64,000 nucleotides of DNA from Flavobacterium psychrolimnae (GCF_003312425.1 NZ_QNUX01000002.1:248001-312000); one strand, 5' to 3'; counted from the stretch's first letter, positions 25,931 through 35,685 are shown. Translations and numbers: made by a program. The notes: generated from the letters alone by a model not told the origin.

Positions 25931-28900
25931 TTAAAAATTTAGGTATTGTAAATCTAATTGGGTTTGGTTGAATTGTAAAATGGTATCTAAATAGTCCACC
26001 TGAATGGTTGTAGCATTTTCTAAACTTTGGATGTATTGGAAAAAATCAATTTCACCATGTTTGTAGCTATTGTTTCCTACTTTTATAATCTCATCCGATA
26101 ATTTTTTCCCGTATAAGTTGTAGTAATTTATCGCTTCCTGATGCTTCGCTAATTCATTCTTTTTTTGATTAATGTACTTCTCTATTTTTACTTCTTCATT
26201 TTGCTTTTGTTGTTCCCAACTTTGTAATTCTAGCTGTGCGACTTTACTTTTAGCAACTTGTCCCGAAAATAAAATCGGTACTGCTAAACCAACTTGAAAA
26301 CCATACAACGACTGTGATAAACCGTTATTTTTTCCTTGAAAATAATCCAAGTTAATATCCGGCAACCAATGTTGTTTTTGTAGCTTTATTTGGTTTTTAT
26401 AATTTTCAGTAACACTTTCTAAATAAGCAGTATAAAATAATTCACTTGTTGCATCAGTAAAAGTATTTAAAGGTGTAATTGAATTACTATTTATTGTTAT
26501 TATTTCATCGTTTTGAAGCAAGGATTGCAACAGTTCGTATTGTGCTTTTTTGTCATTCTCAATTTGCGAAAGCTTGGTTCTAATTTGTCTGAATTTAGCT
26601 TGAGCCGTAATTTTTTCCAGATAATTGGTTTCTCCTAATTCAAAACGTCTGTCGCTTGCTTTAGAGAAATTTTGGTACAAACTATCCAAATACTGATACA
26701 GTTTTTCTTGATGTTGCAAATAAACGATATGCTGATACGATTTAGAAACAGCCAATGAAAGTTTGTTTTTTTGAATATCAAAATTGGCTTTTTCCCTTTC
26801 ATATTCAGAAGAAAATACTTTTTTCTGCGCTCCGTAAACCGTTGGAAAAGAAAAACGTTGCTGTACGCCAAATACTCGTAAAGGCTCATTATTTAGTGCC
26901 AAATTATTTTGATCGTAACTGTAATAAATATTTGTTTTATCAAAAGTATTTGCCGTTTTGATATTGGCTTTTGTTTTATCCACTTGCAATTGAGCCGCTT
27001 TAATTCCTTTATTATTTTGAATTGCTTTCGACAATAAACTATCCAATTCCGGATTAGTATTTTGAGAAAAAGCCCACGAAGAACTCAACAATAACAAAAT
27101 GATATAAGTAGCACTTTGATGCTTCTTAAACTTCGCTTTTTTGAAGGTTTGACTATCAAAAACCTTATATAAAATAGGCAGCACAATCATCGTCAAAATA
27201 GTTGCCGTAAACAATCCGCCAATGACTACCGTTGCTAATGGTCGTTGCACTTCTGCTCCAGCCGAAGATGAAATTGCCATGGGTAAAAATCCTAATGCGG
27301 CAGCCGAAGCGGTTAATAAAACCGGACGTAATCTATCTGTAGTTCCTTTTAAAATTAATGCATCGATGTCTTTCATGCCTTGGTGTTTGAGTTCTTTAAA
27401 ATGTTCGATTAGGACAATTCCATTTAATACTGCAATTCCGAAAAGCGCTATGAATCCAACGCCTGCCGAAATACTGAATGGCAAATCTCTAATCCATAAA
27501 AATAATACACCACCGACTGCTGATAAAGGAATCGCTGAATAGACCATTAACGCTTCTTTTACGGAGCCAAACGCAAAATACAAAAGGATAAAAATCAAAA
27601 ATAATGCGATAGGAACTGCAATCATCAATCGGGCTTTGGCGCTTTGTAAATTTTCAAATTGTCCGCCATATTTCACGTAATAACCAGCTGGCAATTTAAC
27701 TTGATTGTCCACAATTTTCTGAATATCGGTCACTACACTTTGTAAATCACGATTCCGAACGTTGATTCCCACTACAATTCTTCTATTGGTATTGTCTCGA
27801 GAAATTTTAGCGGGACCTTCGGTATATTCGATAGAAGCCAATTCACTCAACGGAATTTGTTCTCCGTTTGGTGTTGGTACATATAAGTTACGTAAATCTT
27901 CAACATCATGGCGATTTGCTTGATCCAAACGAATTACCATATCAAAACGTTTCTCGCCCTCAAAGACATTTCCAACGGTTTTTCCGGCAAAGCCCAGCGC
28001 AATCATTTCGTTCAAATCAGCAATATTCAAGCCGTAACGAGCAATTTTTGAACGGTCATACACCACTGACATTTGTGGCAAACCTTCTGTTTTTTCGATA
28101 ATAATATCCGAAGCGCCTTCTACTTTTGCAATAGCATTTTTGATTTCGTGTGCTTTTTGTGCCAAAATATTCAAGTCTTCGCCAAAAACTTTAACCGCCA
28201 CATCAGATCTTGTTCCAGAAATTAATTCGTTAAAACGCATTTCGATAGGTTGCGTAAATTCGATTTCCATATTCGGGATTTGTTTTTCCAATGCTGCTTT
28301 TATTTTATCTGCCAATTCATCTTTGGTGGAAGCTGAAGTCCATTCTGATTTGGGTTTCAATTTTACAATAATATCACTTTCTTCCATAGACATTGGGTCT
28401 GTAGGCACTTCGGCAGCTCCAATTCTGCTGACAACTTGTGTGACTTCCGGGAAGTTATTGAGGATAATTTTTTCTATTTTGGTCGTTATGGCTATTGTTT
28501 TTGTTAAAGATGTTCCCGTTTTTAAAACCGGCTGAATCACAAAATCACCTTCGTCAAGCGTAGGAATAAATTCTCCTCCCATGGTTGCAAATAATCCTAC
28601 GGCCAGCAATAATAATCCTAATGCGCCATACATTACTTTTTTGGTATTGCTTACCGCCCAAGTAATAATAGGCAAATACCAGGAATTCAGTTTATGGATT
28701 AATTTACTGGATAATGAATTTGGATTTTCTGCTTTTGGTTTTAGAAATAAAGAAGAAACGACCGGAACATAGGTAAAGCAGAAAATCATTGCGCCTAATA
28801 AAGCAAAACTAAAGGTCATTGCCATTGGTTTGAACATTTTACCTTCAATTCCGGATAAGGATAGAATTGGAATAAAAACAATCAGGATAATCAATTGTCC

Positions 28901-30265
28901 AAAAATAGCCGAATTCATCATTTTGGAAGCACTTTTATAGGTAATTTGGTCAATTTCCAACTGGCGTTCTTCCTTGCTGAGATTTACTAAATGAGCGGAT
29001 TTACTGGCGATTTGGAAAGCTATGAACTCAACAATAATTACAGCACCATCGATAATTATTCCAAAATCAATAGCACCAAGACTCATCAAATTGGCATCGA
29101 TACCAAAAATATTCATAAACGAAATGGCGAATAACAAACACAACGGAATCACAGAAGCCACGACCAATCCGGAACGCCAGTTTCCCAATAACAGAATGAC
29201 AACAAAAATTACGATTAAACATCCTAAAATCAAGTTTTCGGCAACTGTAAAAGTCGTTTTTCCCACTAATTCGCTTCGTTCCAAAAATCCATTAATGTAA
29301 ACACCATCAGGTAATGTTTTTTGGATTTCGGCAACTCTATTCTTAACATCATCAATTACCTGTTTAGAATTTCCACCTTTGAGCATCATCACTTGTCCCA
29401 AGACTTTTTCGCCTTCGCCATTACCTGTAATTGCACCAAAACGGTTGGCATGACCAAAACGAACTTGTGCTACATTCTTGATATAAACGGGCAATCCATT
29501 AGCATTTGCAACAACAATATTCCCAATATCTTCCAGCGAATTTACTTTTCCTTCGCCTCTGATAAAATAACTTTGGTTCACTTTTTCGATGTAAGCGCCA
29601 CCGGCAATACTATTGTTTTTTTCCAGCGCTGTAAAAACATCAGCTGTTGTAATATTCATCGCTTTCAAACGTGAGGGACTAATCGCGATTTCGTATTGTT
29701 TTAAAAAACCACCCCAAGTATTAATTTCTACAACACCTTTTATTCCCGATAATTGACGTTTTACCACCCAATCCTGTATGGTTCGTAAATCAGTAACGGA
29801 ATAATTATTCTTAAATTCTGGTTTTACTTCTAAAGTATATTGATAAATTTCTCCAAGTCCCGTAGTGATTGGTCCCATTTCTGGTGTTCCAAAACCTTGC
29901 GGAATTTTCTCAGAAGCAGTTTTTATTTTCTCCGCAATAAGTTGCCTTGGAAGATAGGTACCCAAATTTTCATCAAAAACAATCGTTACAACTGATAAAC
30001 CAAATTTTGAAATAGAACGAATTTCTTTGACACCTGGCAAATTCGCCATTTCAATCTCAACAGGATACGTGATAAACTGTTCAATATCTTGTGTAGAAAG
30101 GTTACGAGAAGTGGTAATTACCTGAACTTGGTTGTTCGTCACATCAGGAACTGCTCCAATGGATATTTGGAAAACAGAAAACAAACCAAATCCGAAAACC
30201 CCTAAAGTAAAGAGTAAGACAATCAGTTTATTTTTTAAGCTAAAAGCAATAATTTTTTCGAGCAT
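25931..30265 (-). CDS. CzcA-type heavy-metal RND pump fused to a TolC-like outer-membrane domain
   Basis: 1444 residues, about 400 longer than a usual RND pump. Residues 1 to about 1040 are a complete HME-RND protein with 12 helices. TM4 reads AIDFGIIIDGAVIIVEF, the DFG-D-E pattern of pumps for divalent ions (Zn/Co/Cd/Ni) rather than the Cu/Ag type. After KVFDSQTFKKAKFKK comes a signal-peptide-like segment (about 1050-1068: ATYIILLLLSSSWAFSQ). From about 1070 to the end is an outer-membrane efflux (TolC) domain with heptad-rich helices. The fusion is one intact frame. Such fusions are known in Bacteroidota; internal cleavage may release the TolC part (inference). Confidence 0.93.
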   Translation of the reverse strand: MLEKIIAFSLKNKLIVLLFTLGVFGFGLFSVFQISIGAVPDVTNNQVQVITTSRNLSTQDIEQFITYPVEIEMANLPGVKEIRSISKFGLSVVTIVFDENLGTYLPRQLIAEKIKTASEKIPQGFGTPEMGPITTGLGEIYQYTLEVKPEFKNNYSVTDLRTIQDWVVKRQLSGIKGVVEINTWGGFLKQYEIAISPSRLKAMNITTADVFTALEKNNSIAGGAYIEKVNQSYFIRGEGKVNSLEDIGNIVVANANGLPVYIKNVAQVRFGHANRFGAITGNGEGEKVLGQVMMLKGGNSKQVIDDVKNRVAEIQKTLPDGVYINGFLERSELVGKTTFTVAENLILGCLIVIFVVILLLGNWRSGLVVASVIPLCLLFAISFMNIFGIDANLMSLGAIDFGIIIDGAVIIVEFIAFQIASKSAHLVNLSKEERQLEIDQITYKSASKMMNSAIFGQLIILIVFIPILSLSGIEGKMFKPMAMTFSFALLGAMIFCFTYVPVVSSLFLKPKAENPNSLSSKLIHKLNSWYLPIITWAVSNTKKVMYGALGLLLLAVGLFATMGGEFIPTLDEGDFVIQPVLKTGTSLTKTIAITTKIEKIILNNFPEVTQVVSRIGAAEVPTDPMSMEESDIIVKLKPKSEWTSASTKDELADKIKAALEKQIPNMEIEFTQPIEMRFNELISGTRSDVAVKVFGEDLNILAQKAHEIKNAIAKVEGASDIIIEKTEGLPQMSVVYDRSKIARYGLNIADLNEMIALGFAGKTVGNVFEGEKRFDMVIRLDQANRHDVEDLRNLYVPTPNGEQIPLSELASIEYTEGPAKISRDNTNRRIVVGINVRNRDLQSVVTDIQKIVDNQVKLPAGYYVKYGGQFENLQSAKARLMIAVPIALFLIFILLYFAFGSVKEALMVYSAIPLSAVGGVLFLWIRDLPFSISAGVGFIALFGIAVLNGIVLIEHFKELKHQGMKDIDALILKGTTDRLRPVLLTASAAALGFLPMAISSSAGAEVQRPLATVVIGGLFTATILTMIVLPILYKVFDSQTFKKAKFKKHQSATYIILLLLSSSWAFSQNTNPELDSLLSKAIQNNKGIKAAQLQVDKTKANIKTANTFDKTNIYYSYDQNNLALNNEPLRVFGVQQRFSFPTVYGAQKKVFSSEYEREKANFDIQKNKLSLAVSKSYQHIVYLQHQEKLYQYLDSLYQNFSKASDRRFELGETNYLEKITAQAKFRQIRTKLSQIENDKKAQYELLQSLLQNDEIITINSNSITPLNTFTDATSELFYTAYLESVTENYKNQIKLQKQHWLPDINLDYFQGKNNGLSQSLYGFQVGLAVPILFSGQVAKSKVAQLELQSWEQQKQNEEVKIEKYINQKKNELAKHQEAINYYNLYGKKLSDEIIKVGNNSYKHGEIDFFQYIQSLENATTIQVDYLDTILQFNQTQLDLQYLNF

Positions 30266-30321
30266 TTTTATCTTATTTATACTTCAAAAGTAAAGTTTAA
30301 AGATAAGGATTTCCTTAAGAA

Positions 30322-31716
30322 CTACTTAAGGTCTGCTTCAAATAAACTTAAAATTACAGTGGTTCCATTATTTTCTTTACTGCTAATTGCAATTTCAATA
30401 TTGAGTAAAGAACACAATCTTTTTACGATAGACAATCCTAAACCTGTTCCTTTTATTTCTGGATGATTAGTGGATTTTGAGCGGTAAAACTGATTGAATA
30501 TTTTTTCTAAGTCCTCAGCGGGTATTCCAATTCCAGAATCAGTGATCTGACATTCAATTTTAGAATCCATAGTTTTTATGGTAACTTCCAGATTCCCGTT
30601 TTGATTCGAATATTTTAATGCATTCGATATCAAATTATTAATCACTATCGAAAATAAATAATTATCAGTTTCTAAGTAATAATCCTGATCAAATTCAGTC
30701 GAAACAGTGATTTTTTTGGATTGAATTACAGTAGAATATCGAGCAATAGTATCTAAAAATAAAGCATTTAAATATACTTTCTCCGTTTTTAAGGTTTGCT
30801 TTTGGTTTTCAAATCGAGCCAATAAGAGCAACTGATCTACCAAATGATTCAACCGATTGACTTCTGTAACACAAAAGTTTATTTTTTCTTGATATTCTGA
30901 GTGATCTCTAGGTTTCCGAATTAAAACTTCCAAAGTTCCTTTGATTACAGTTAGTGGCGTTCTTAATTCATGCGATGCATCAGAAGTAAATTGCTTTTCC
31001 CTTTCAACGGCAGTTTCTATTCGGTCTAATAAATTATTAATGGTTTGAGATAAAACAAACAATTCGTCACGGTTTTGCGGTAACGGAATTCGGGATGTCA
31101 AATTATCTTTGGTAATAATATTAGAAGTTGTGATAATGGAACTAATCGGTTTTATGCTCCTTCCAGCGAAAAATCGAGCAATAAAAAACAACAATATCAG
31201 AATTACAGGATAGGCAATTATCAATACTTCGGATAAATTGTTGAGTACCATCGTAGCATCTTCGAGTGACATGGCAATTATGATGTAGCCAATAATTTTT
31301 GTTTTTTGATAAATAGGAACCTGAATTTGACGGATTGCGTTATCCGCTAATTTGGTATCAAAAAGTTTGTTTTCTGCATTTTCTTTATCAAAAATTAAAG
31401 TAGATTTTTTAAGATTAGGTGATTTTTCAATCACATTTCTATTTTGATCTACAAACTGAATAAATACCGGATTTACGTCTAGCGTGTTGTGTTCCCGTTC
31501 CTTCCATTCTTCCTCATGAATCAAATGAAAACTATCGCCAACAATTACAATTTCAGTAAGGTGTTTGTCAACTTCACTCGTAATATCGTTATTAACATGA
31601 CTGTACACACTGAATTTAACAATAGAATAAATGATAAAGAAAACCACAAAAATCAATAAAGCTGTGGTAACAATATAGTTAGAAGCAATTCTATTTTTAA
31701 AGGAAAGTTGTTGCAT
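30322..31716 (-). CDS. Sensor histidine kinase
   Basis: 464 residues. TM1 at about 13-35, an extracytoplasmic sensor region to about 160, TM2 at about 163-186, a HAMP domain, then HisKA with the phosphorylated His at about 249 (TSDASHELRTPLTV). The HATPase domain follows: NLISNALKYS (N box), DSGIGIPAEDLEKIFNQFYR (G1/F box) and GTGLGLSIVKRL (G2). The stop of the response regulator gene precedes its start by 6 bases. Located directly upstream of the CzcA pump gene, so metal sensing of the CusS/CzcS type is plausible. The sensor domain has no obvious Cys/His cluster except a few His. Confidence 0.93.
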   Translation of the reverse strand: MQQLSFKNRIASNYIVTTALLIFVVFFIIYSIVKFSVYSHVNNDITSEVDKHLTEIVIVGDSFHLIHEEEWKEREHNTLDVNPVFIQFVDQNRNVIEKSPNLKKSTLIFDKENAENKLFDTKLADNAIRQIQVPIYQKTKIIGYIIIAMSLEDATMVLNNLSEVLIIAYPVILILLFFIARFFAGRSIKPISSIITTSNIITKDNLTSRIPLPQNRDELFVLSQTINNLLDRIETAVEREKQFTSDASHELRTPLTVIKGTLEVLIRKPRDHSEYQEKINFCVTEVNRLNHLVDQLLLLARFENQKQTLKTEKVYLNALFLDTIARYSTVIQSKKITVSTEFDQDYYLETDNYLFSIVINNLISNALKYSNQNGNLEVTIKTMDSKIECQITDSGIGIPAEDLEKIFNQFYRSKSTNHPEIKGTGLGLSIVKRLCSLLNIEIAISSKENNGTTVILSLFEADLK

Positions 31717-31722
31717 TTTTAT

Positions 31723-32385
31723 TTAATCGTTAGCAATATAACCTACACCACGAACTGTTTTTATGTAGTCTTGTTCAATTTTTAAATTTAATTTTTTGCG
31801 AATCGCATTCATAAAAACATCAATTACGCCGGTGTCATATTCAAAATGAATGTCCCAAACGTCTTCAATGATCTGAGTTCTAGTACATACTTTTCCTTTA
31901 TTTTTCACCAAATACGTCAATAGTTCAAATTCACGCTGCGTCAATGCCACTTCAATTTCATTTACTAAAACACGGTGTTGTGGAATATCAATTTTGATGC
32001 TGCCAAGAGTCAGAATTTCATCTTCATTTTGGTTTCTGAAATGAATTTTGATGCGTTCTACCAATTCATCAAAACTAAAAGGCTTCTTGATATAATCATT
32101 GGCACCAGCTTTCAATCCTTCAATTGTTTCTTGAACGGTATCTTTTGCTGTCAGAAAAATGATTGGAGTCGTAGTGTTTTTTAATCGAATGGATTTACAA
32201 AGTTCTAATCCAGTCATTTTTGGCAACATCCAATCCAATAAAATCAGATCAAAATTTTCCTTTTGTGACAACTCAAATCCTTTCAAACCATCAGAAGCAC
32301 TGGTAATTGTATAGCCTTCCTCCTCTAATCCTTGTTGCAGAAATTGAACAATTCCGGCTTCGTCTTCTACAATTAATATGTGCAT
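31723..32385 (-). CDS. OmpR/PhoB-family response regulator
   Basis: 220 residues. The receiver domain has acidic pocket VEDE at 6-9, phospho-acceptor Asp51 in LILLDWMLPKM, Thr in FLTAKD and Lys101 in YIKKPFSF. The C-terminal winged helix (about 125-220) has ALTQREFELLTYLVKNKGKVCTR-type features and ends TVRGVGYIA. It pairs with the downstream kinase. It lies between the DUF3570 gene (25 bases) and the kinase (6 bases), so one transcript could carry the flavin module, the regulators and the pump. Confidence 0.95.
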   Translation of the reverse strand: MHILIVEDEAGIVQFLQQGLEEEGYTITSASDGLKGFELSQKENFDLILLDWMLPKMTGLELCKSIRLKNTTTPIIFLTAKDTVQETIEGLKAGANDYIKKPFSFDELVERIKIHFRNQNEDEILTLGSIKIDIPQHRVLVNEIEVALTQREFELLTYLVKNKGKVCTRTQIIEDVWDIHFEYDTGVIDVFMNAIRKKLNLKIEQDYIKTVRGVGYIAND

Positions 32386-32410
32386 TTTTATCTTTTTGTA
32401 AATTTAGGTT

Positions 32411-33859
32411 TTATTGCATTACAAATTTGAAAGCAATGGTAGCAATATTAGCATTCAGATTATCACTTCGTTTGTAATGATTGAATCTAAAATCAATATT
32501 TTTCAGACCAAATTTCCAAATTTTTCCCGCAGTAAAAATATCGGTGTAATTTACACCAAAACCGTATTGATTTGCATCAAATGTAGCTAAATCAGCATCT
32601 GAAGTGTAGAATTTTTCCGTTGACAAATGGGTTTCGTAAGGGGCATAATATTTAGAAGCAGTTTGTGTATAATAACGATACATTGGAAAAACAGTAAATT
32701 TATCCGATAATTTCACAGGAAGTTCTATACTGGCGGTATGCGATTGAATGTCCCAGTTATCAGAATAAAAACGATAATAGGTTCGCAATATAAATCGCTC
32801 ATTGATGTAATAATTCAAACGTGCTCCAACAGGAAGTTTAAAACGAGAATCCGGTAATCTTTCGATATCATCCGCTAATTTGTAGACTCCAGCATTACTT
32901 GTACTTTCATAATTGCTGATATATTCCGGTTGTCCAATGTAAAAATTCGCTTTATCAGCAAAATAAATACGGTGATAAGGAGACGACAATAATCCTTGTT
33001 GCTGCAATACATCAAAGAAAACAGAAACTTGTAATTTCTTGTTTAAAACCTGAGAAAAACCTACAGAAGCTGAGAACGAATTTCGATTAACCGCATTTAC
33101 TGTTTGAAACGCAGACGGCAAATAATTGGTTGTCGAAACTCCGTTTTGATCCAAAACCGAAACTCCGCTAAAGTAGCCTTGATTTAAAAAATTAGAACCA
33201 TATTTTGAATATTCGTGCAGTTCAGTAGGATAAATAGGTCTCCATTGGTCCAAATACGCATTTACTTTCAAGCTCAATTCCGTATTTTTTTCATTAAAAA
33301 GACTTGCGATTCCTCCGCCAAAACCAACAGAAGTATAATCGTATTCATTTGAAAAAGAAACATCTGTGTTCCAAATAAAATTCCTGGAATCACTGCTGTG
33401 ACTATAATTGGCAACAACAGAAACCAGCTGATCACTTTTTGAAGCACCCGAAGAAGCTTGCCAAGGCGTTCCGTAAGGTCCGGTAGCCGCCGCTTTACTT
33501 CCTGCTACTCTATCATCGTCACCGTCTTCGCCACCACCAGAAGCTCCCGTGGAATTAAATGGATTTATATTACTGGAAGATGCTGATGAATAGGCTGATA
33601 TTCCTAAATCAATAGTCAAAACATCATCATCATTCAAGGGCATTGCCACGACAATATTGGAGGCAACATCAGTCAGTTTCTCCGAACCAATTCCACCTGA
33701 AACGGCTGATTTTGATCCGTCTTGATTGTAATAACTGGCTAAAAAGTCAACTTCCGTACTTTCTAACACTCTTTTTTTGAAAACCGGTTCTTTGCTGTTT
33801 TCTTGAGAGAAAGCAGTTGCCGTAATTAGGATAAAAAGAGATAAAATTTTTATTTTCAT
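32411..33859 (-). CDS. DUF3570 outer-membrane beta-barrel-like protein
   Basis: 482 residues with a signal peptide (1-18, ending AFSQ). The body is rich in alternating aromatic/hydrophobic strands and ends in an aromatic-X-hydrophobic strand (IATIAFKFVMQ), as expected of a beta barrel. Residues about 100-125 hold a Gly/Asp-rich loop (GGGEDGDDD). DUF3570 genes are repeatedly found beside DUF4266, apbE and thioredoxin-like genes, as here, and are linked to extracytosolic flavin-based redox modules. Its own biochemical role is unknown; a channel or outer-membrane scaffold is possible. Confidence 0.86.
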   Translation of the reverse strand: MKIKILSLFILITATAFSQENSKEPVFKKRVLESTEVDFLASYYNQDGSKSAVSGGIGSEKLTDVASNIVVAMPLNDDDVLTIDLGISAYSSASSSNINPFNSTGASGGGEDGDDDRVAGSKAAATGPYGTPWQASSGASKSDQLVSVVANYSHSSDSRNFIWNTDVSFSNEYDYTSVGFGGGIASLFNEKNTELSLKVNAYLDQWRPIYPTELHEYSKYGSNFLNQGYFSGVSVLDQNGVSTTNYLPSAFQTVNAVNRNSFSASVGFSQVLNKKLQVSVFFDVLQQQGLLSSPYHRIYFADKANFYIGQPEYISNYESTSNAGVYKLADDIERLPDSRFKLPVGARLNYYINERFILRTYYRFYSDNWDIQSHTASIELPVKLSDKFTVFPMYRYYTQTASKYYAPYETHLSTEKFYTSDADLATFDANQYGFGVNYTDIFTAGKIWKFGLKNIDFRFNHYKRSDNLNANIATIAFKFVMQ

Positions 33860-33902
33860 TTTCTAATTGATTGAAATTTACAATCTGAATTGATATTTTA
33901 AA

Positions 33903-34115
33903 TTAATTGCAACCGCAACCGCCACCTGATTTTCCACCATTGGCACCTGCAGCAGCTTCACGATATACTTGAAAAGACGTTTCATAACGCTCAGCTGTTC
34001 GTGCGGAAAGCTTCATATCAGGATCATTTATTTTCTCTTTTTCATATTCTTTTACGGAACTGCACGATTGCAAAATCAAAAGTGTAAAAAACACAAAGGC
34101 TATTTTTTCTTTCAT
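33903..34115 (-). CDS. DUF4266 small lipoprotein with Cys-rich tail
   Basis: 70 residues. Lipoprotein signal with lipobox LILQSC (Cys18). The mature part contains KLSARTAERYETSFQVYREAA and ends in a Gly-rich tail GGKSGGGCGCN carrying two Cys. DUF4266 proteins are almost always found with ApbE and DUF3570. The Cys-Gly-Cys tail could bind metal or a cofactor, or be a thioredoxin target, which would fit the thioredoxin gene in the operon. No standard ApbE flavinylation motif (D-x-x-S/T-G/S-A-T) is visible. Function unknown. Confidence 0.88.
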   Translation of the reverse strand: MKEKIAFVFFTLLILQSCSSVKEYEKEKINDPDMKLSARTAERYETSFQVYREAAAGANGGKSGGGCGCN

Positions 34116-34130
34116 AATTGTATTTTTTAA

Positions 34131-35114
34131 TTAATTATATTTTTTTATGTCAATTCCTTTCGATGAATGAATTTTGCCTTTATCATCAACAATAATGCAT
34201 TCAAGTCCTTTAATTTGATTTACTAAATCCAAGCCTACTTCTACTCCAAGGACAAAAATTCCTGTTGCCATGGCATCAGCGATTTCTGTTTGTTTGGCAA
34301 AAACAGAGACACTGACCACACCTTTTGCCGGATAACCCGTTCTAGGATCAATAATATGTGAATAACGGATTCCATCAAAAATCACATATTTTTCATAACT
34401 GCCAGAAGTTTCCACCGCGCTGTCTTCTATTGGGAAAGTGGCGAAAATTTTATTCTTATTCAAAGGGTTTACAATTCCTACAGTCCAAGGTTTTCCATCC
34501 GGCTGTTTTCCCCAAGCATTAATATCGCCAGAAACATTTATAATTCCAGAAACACAGCCTTTTGAAAACAATAAATCTTTCACTTTATCTGCAATATATC
34601 CTTGTCCAATACCACCCAATCCTAATTTCATTCCTTCTAATTTTAGAAAAATGGTGTGTTCTTTTGGATTTAAAATAATGTTTTTATACCCAATTTTTGC
34701 AACTGATTTCTTTATAGCTTCTTCAGTTGGCATTACTTTCATCGAACCATCAAACTTCCATATTTTATCCATCGAAGCATACGAAATATCAAAGGCTCCA
34801 TTGGTAATTTGGGAGATTTTTATCGCTCTTTCGACCAATTCAAAAACTTCAGCGTCTACTTTTATTGGTTTTATTCCTGCATTGCGATTGATTTCTGAAA
34901 TTTGTGTCGTTGGAATCCAATCTGAAATTAAATTTTCAATTCGTTTTACTTCGGCTACAGCCAAATCAATATATTCGTTGGCTTTTATAGTGTCTTTTGC
35001 AACAGCAGTAACCTCAAAAGGACTTCCTAACATAAACAACTTTCTCTTGTGCGTAATTTGAGAAGTAGCGATTACACTTACGAACAGCAAAATTATGAAG
35101 AGTATTTTTTTCAT
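34131..35114 (-). CDS. apbE: FAD:protein FMN transferase
   Basis: 327 residues with a signal peptide (1-18). ApbE features are MLGSPFEVTA, NRNAGIKPIKV, GAFDISYASMDKIWKF, KLGLGGIGQGYIADKV, INVSGDINAWGKQPDGKPWTVGI, ETSGSYEKY, YSHIIDPRTGYPAKGV and EIADAMATGIFVLG. The enzyme transfers FMN from FAD to a Thr or Ser of an extracytosolic protein using Mg. The start codon overlaps the thioredoxin stop (TAATG). The acceptor protein is not evident in this window. Confidence 0.95.
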   Translation of the reverse strand: MKKILFIILLFVSVIATSQITHKRKLFMLGSPFEVTAVAKDTIKANEYIDLAVAEVKRIENLISDWIPTTQISEINRNAGIKPIKVDAEVFELVERAIKISQITNGAFDISYASMDKIWKFDGSMKVMPTEEAIKKSVAKIGYKNIILNPKEHTIFLKLEGMKLGLGGIGQGYIADKVKDLLFSKGCVSGIINVSGDINAWGKQPDGKPWTVGIVNPLNKNKIFATFPIEDSAVETSGSYEKYVIFDGIRYSHIIDPRTGYPAKGVVSVSVFAKQTEIADAMATGIFVLGVEVGLDLVNQIKGLECIIVDDKGKIHSSKGIDIKKYN

Positions 35115-35548
35115 TATTTCTCAAAGGAATGAATGATTTGTATGTATTCTTGCGGAGTTACGTTTTTGTAACCAGTAATTCCTAATACACTTCCTGATTT
35201 ATCCAAAAGCAACACTAAAGGAAAATTTCCTGATTTGTTATATTGCTCTGCTAATTTTTTATTGCTGGCAGTTAGTTCAGCTGATAATAAATTTGATTTC
35301 TTTTTAGGAAAATCAGCTTTATAGATTACCCATTTTTGCTCAGCCTCCTTTTTAAAATCTTCCGATTTCCAGATTGTATTTTCTAGTTTAATACAAGGTG
35401 CGCACCAATCTGATCCTGAATACACGAGAAGAATATTTTTGTTTTCTTTATTGGCTTGCATTTTTGCTTCTTCAAAATTCGTTTTCCAGTTTTGAGAATA
35501 GCCTAAAGTTCCTATGAAAAGGAACAAAATTATAATATTTTTTTTCAT
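35114..35548 (-). CDS. Exported thioredoxin-family protein
   Basis: 144 residues with a signal peptide (1-18, ending GYSQ) and a thioredoxin fold. The active site is SDWCAPCIKLE (WCxxC), and the cis-Pro region is GNFPLVLLLD. It probably reduces or transfers disulfides in the periplasm. First gene of the ApbE/DUF4266/DUF3570 module and overlapping apbE. It may keep the Cys residues of the DUF4266 lipoprotein reduced (inference). A TTTTAC-n8-GTAAAA inverted repeat (35559-35578) lies just upstream and could be an operator. Confidence 0.92.
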   Translation of the reverse strand: MKKNIIILFLFIGTLGYSQNWKTNFEEAKMQANKENKNILLVYSGSDWCAPCIKLENTIWKSEDFKKEAEQKWVIYKADFPKKKSNLLSAELTASNKKLAEQYNKSGNFPLVLLLDKSGSVLGITGYKNVTPQEYIQIIHSFEK

Positions 35549-35558
35549 CGTAATGACA

Positions 35559-35578
35559 TTTTACATTATGAAGTAAAA
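35559..35578. promoter_or_regulatory. Short inverted repeat upstream of the thioredoxin/apbE run
   Basis: TTTTAC and GTAAAA arms with an 8-base spacer, 10 bases before the thioredoxin start codon. In an AT-rich genome this may be chance; it is listed because it is where a regulator of the long minus-strand operon could bind. Confidence 0.3.
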
Positions 35579-35685
35579 TTATTCATTTTATACCAAATCA
35601 AACCTCTAGTTTCCTGATTTTAAGCTAATATTAATTTTTAGAAAATATTAAGCAAATCTTAAAAATTATATTCAGAAATTTACAC

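Noticed and set aside
27070..27130. Boundary between separate czcA and tolC genes
   Set aside because: The frame is continuous with no stop or new start suited to initiation; treated as a fusion, although a sequencing error cannot be excluded.
34438..35061. Long 207-codon open frame on the plus strand inside apbE
   Set aside because: It is antisense to a well-defined apbE, has no family-like sequence and no promoter; a frame shadow.
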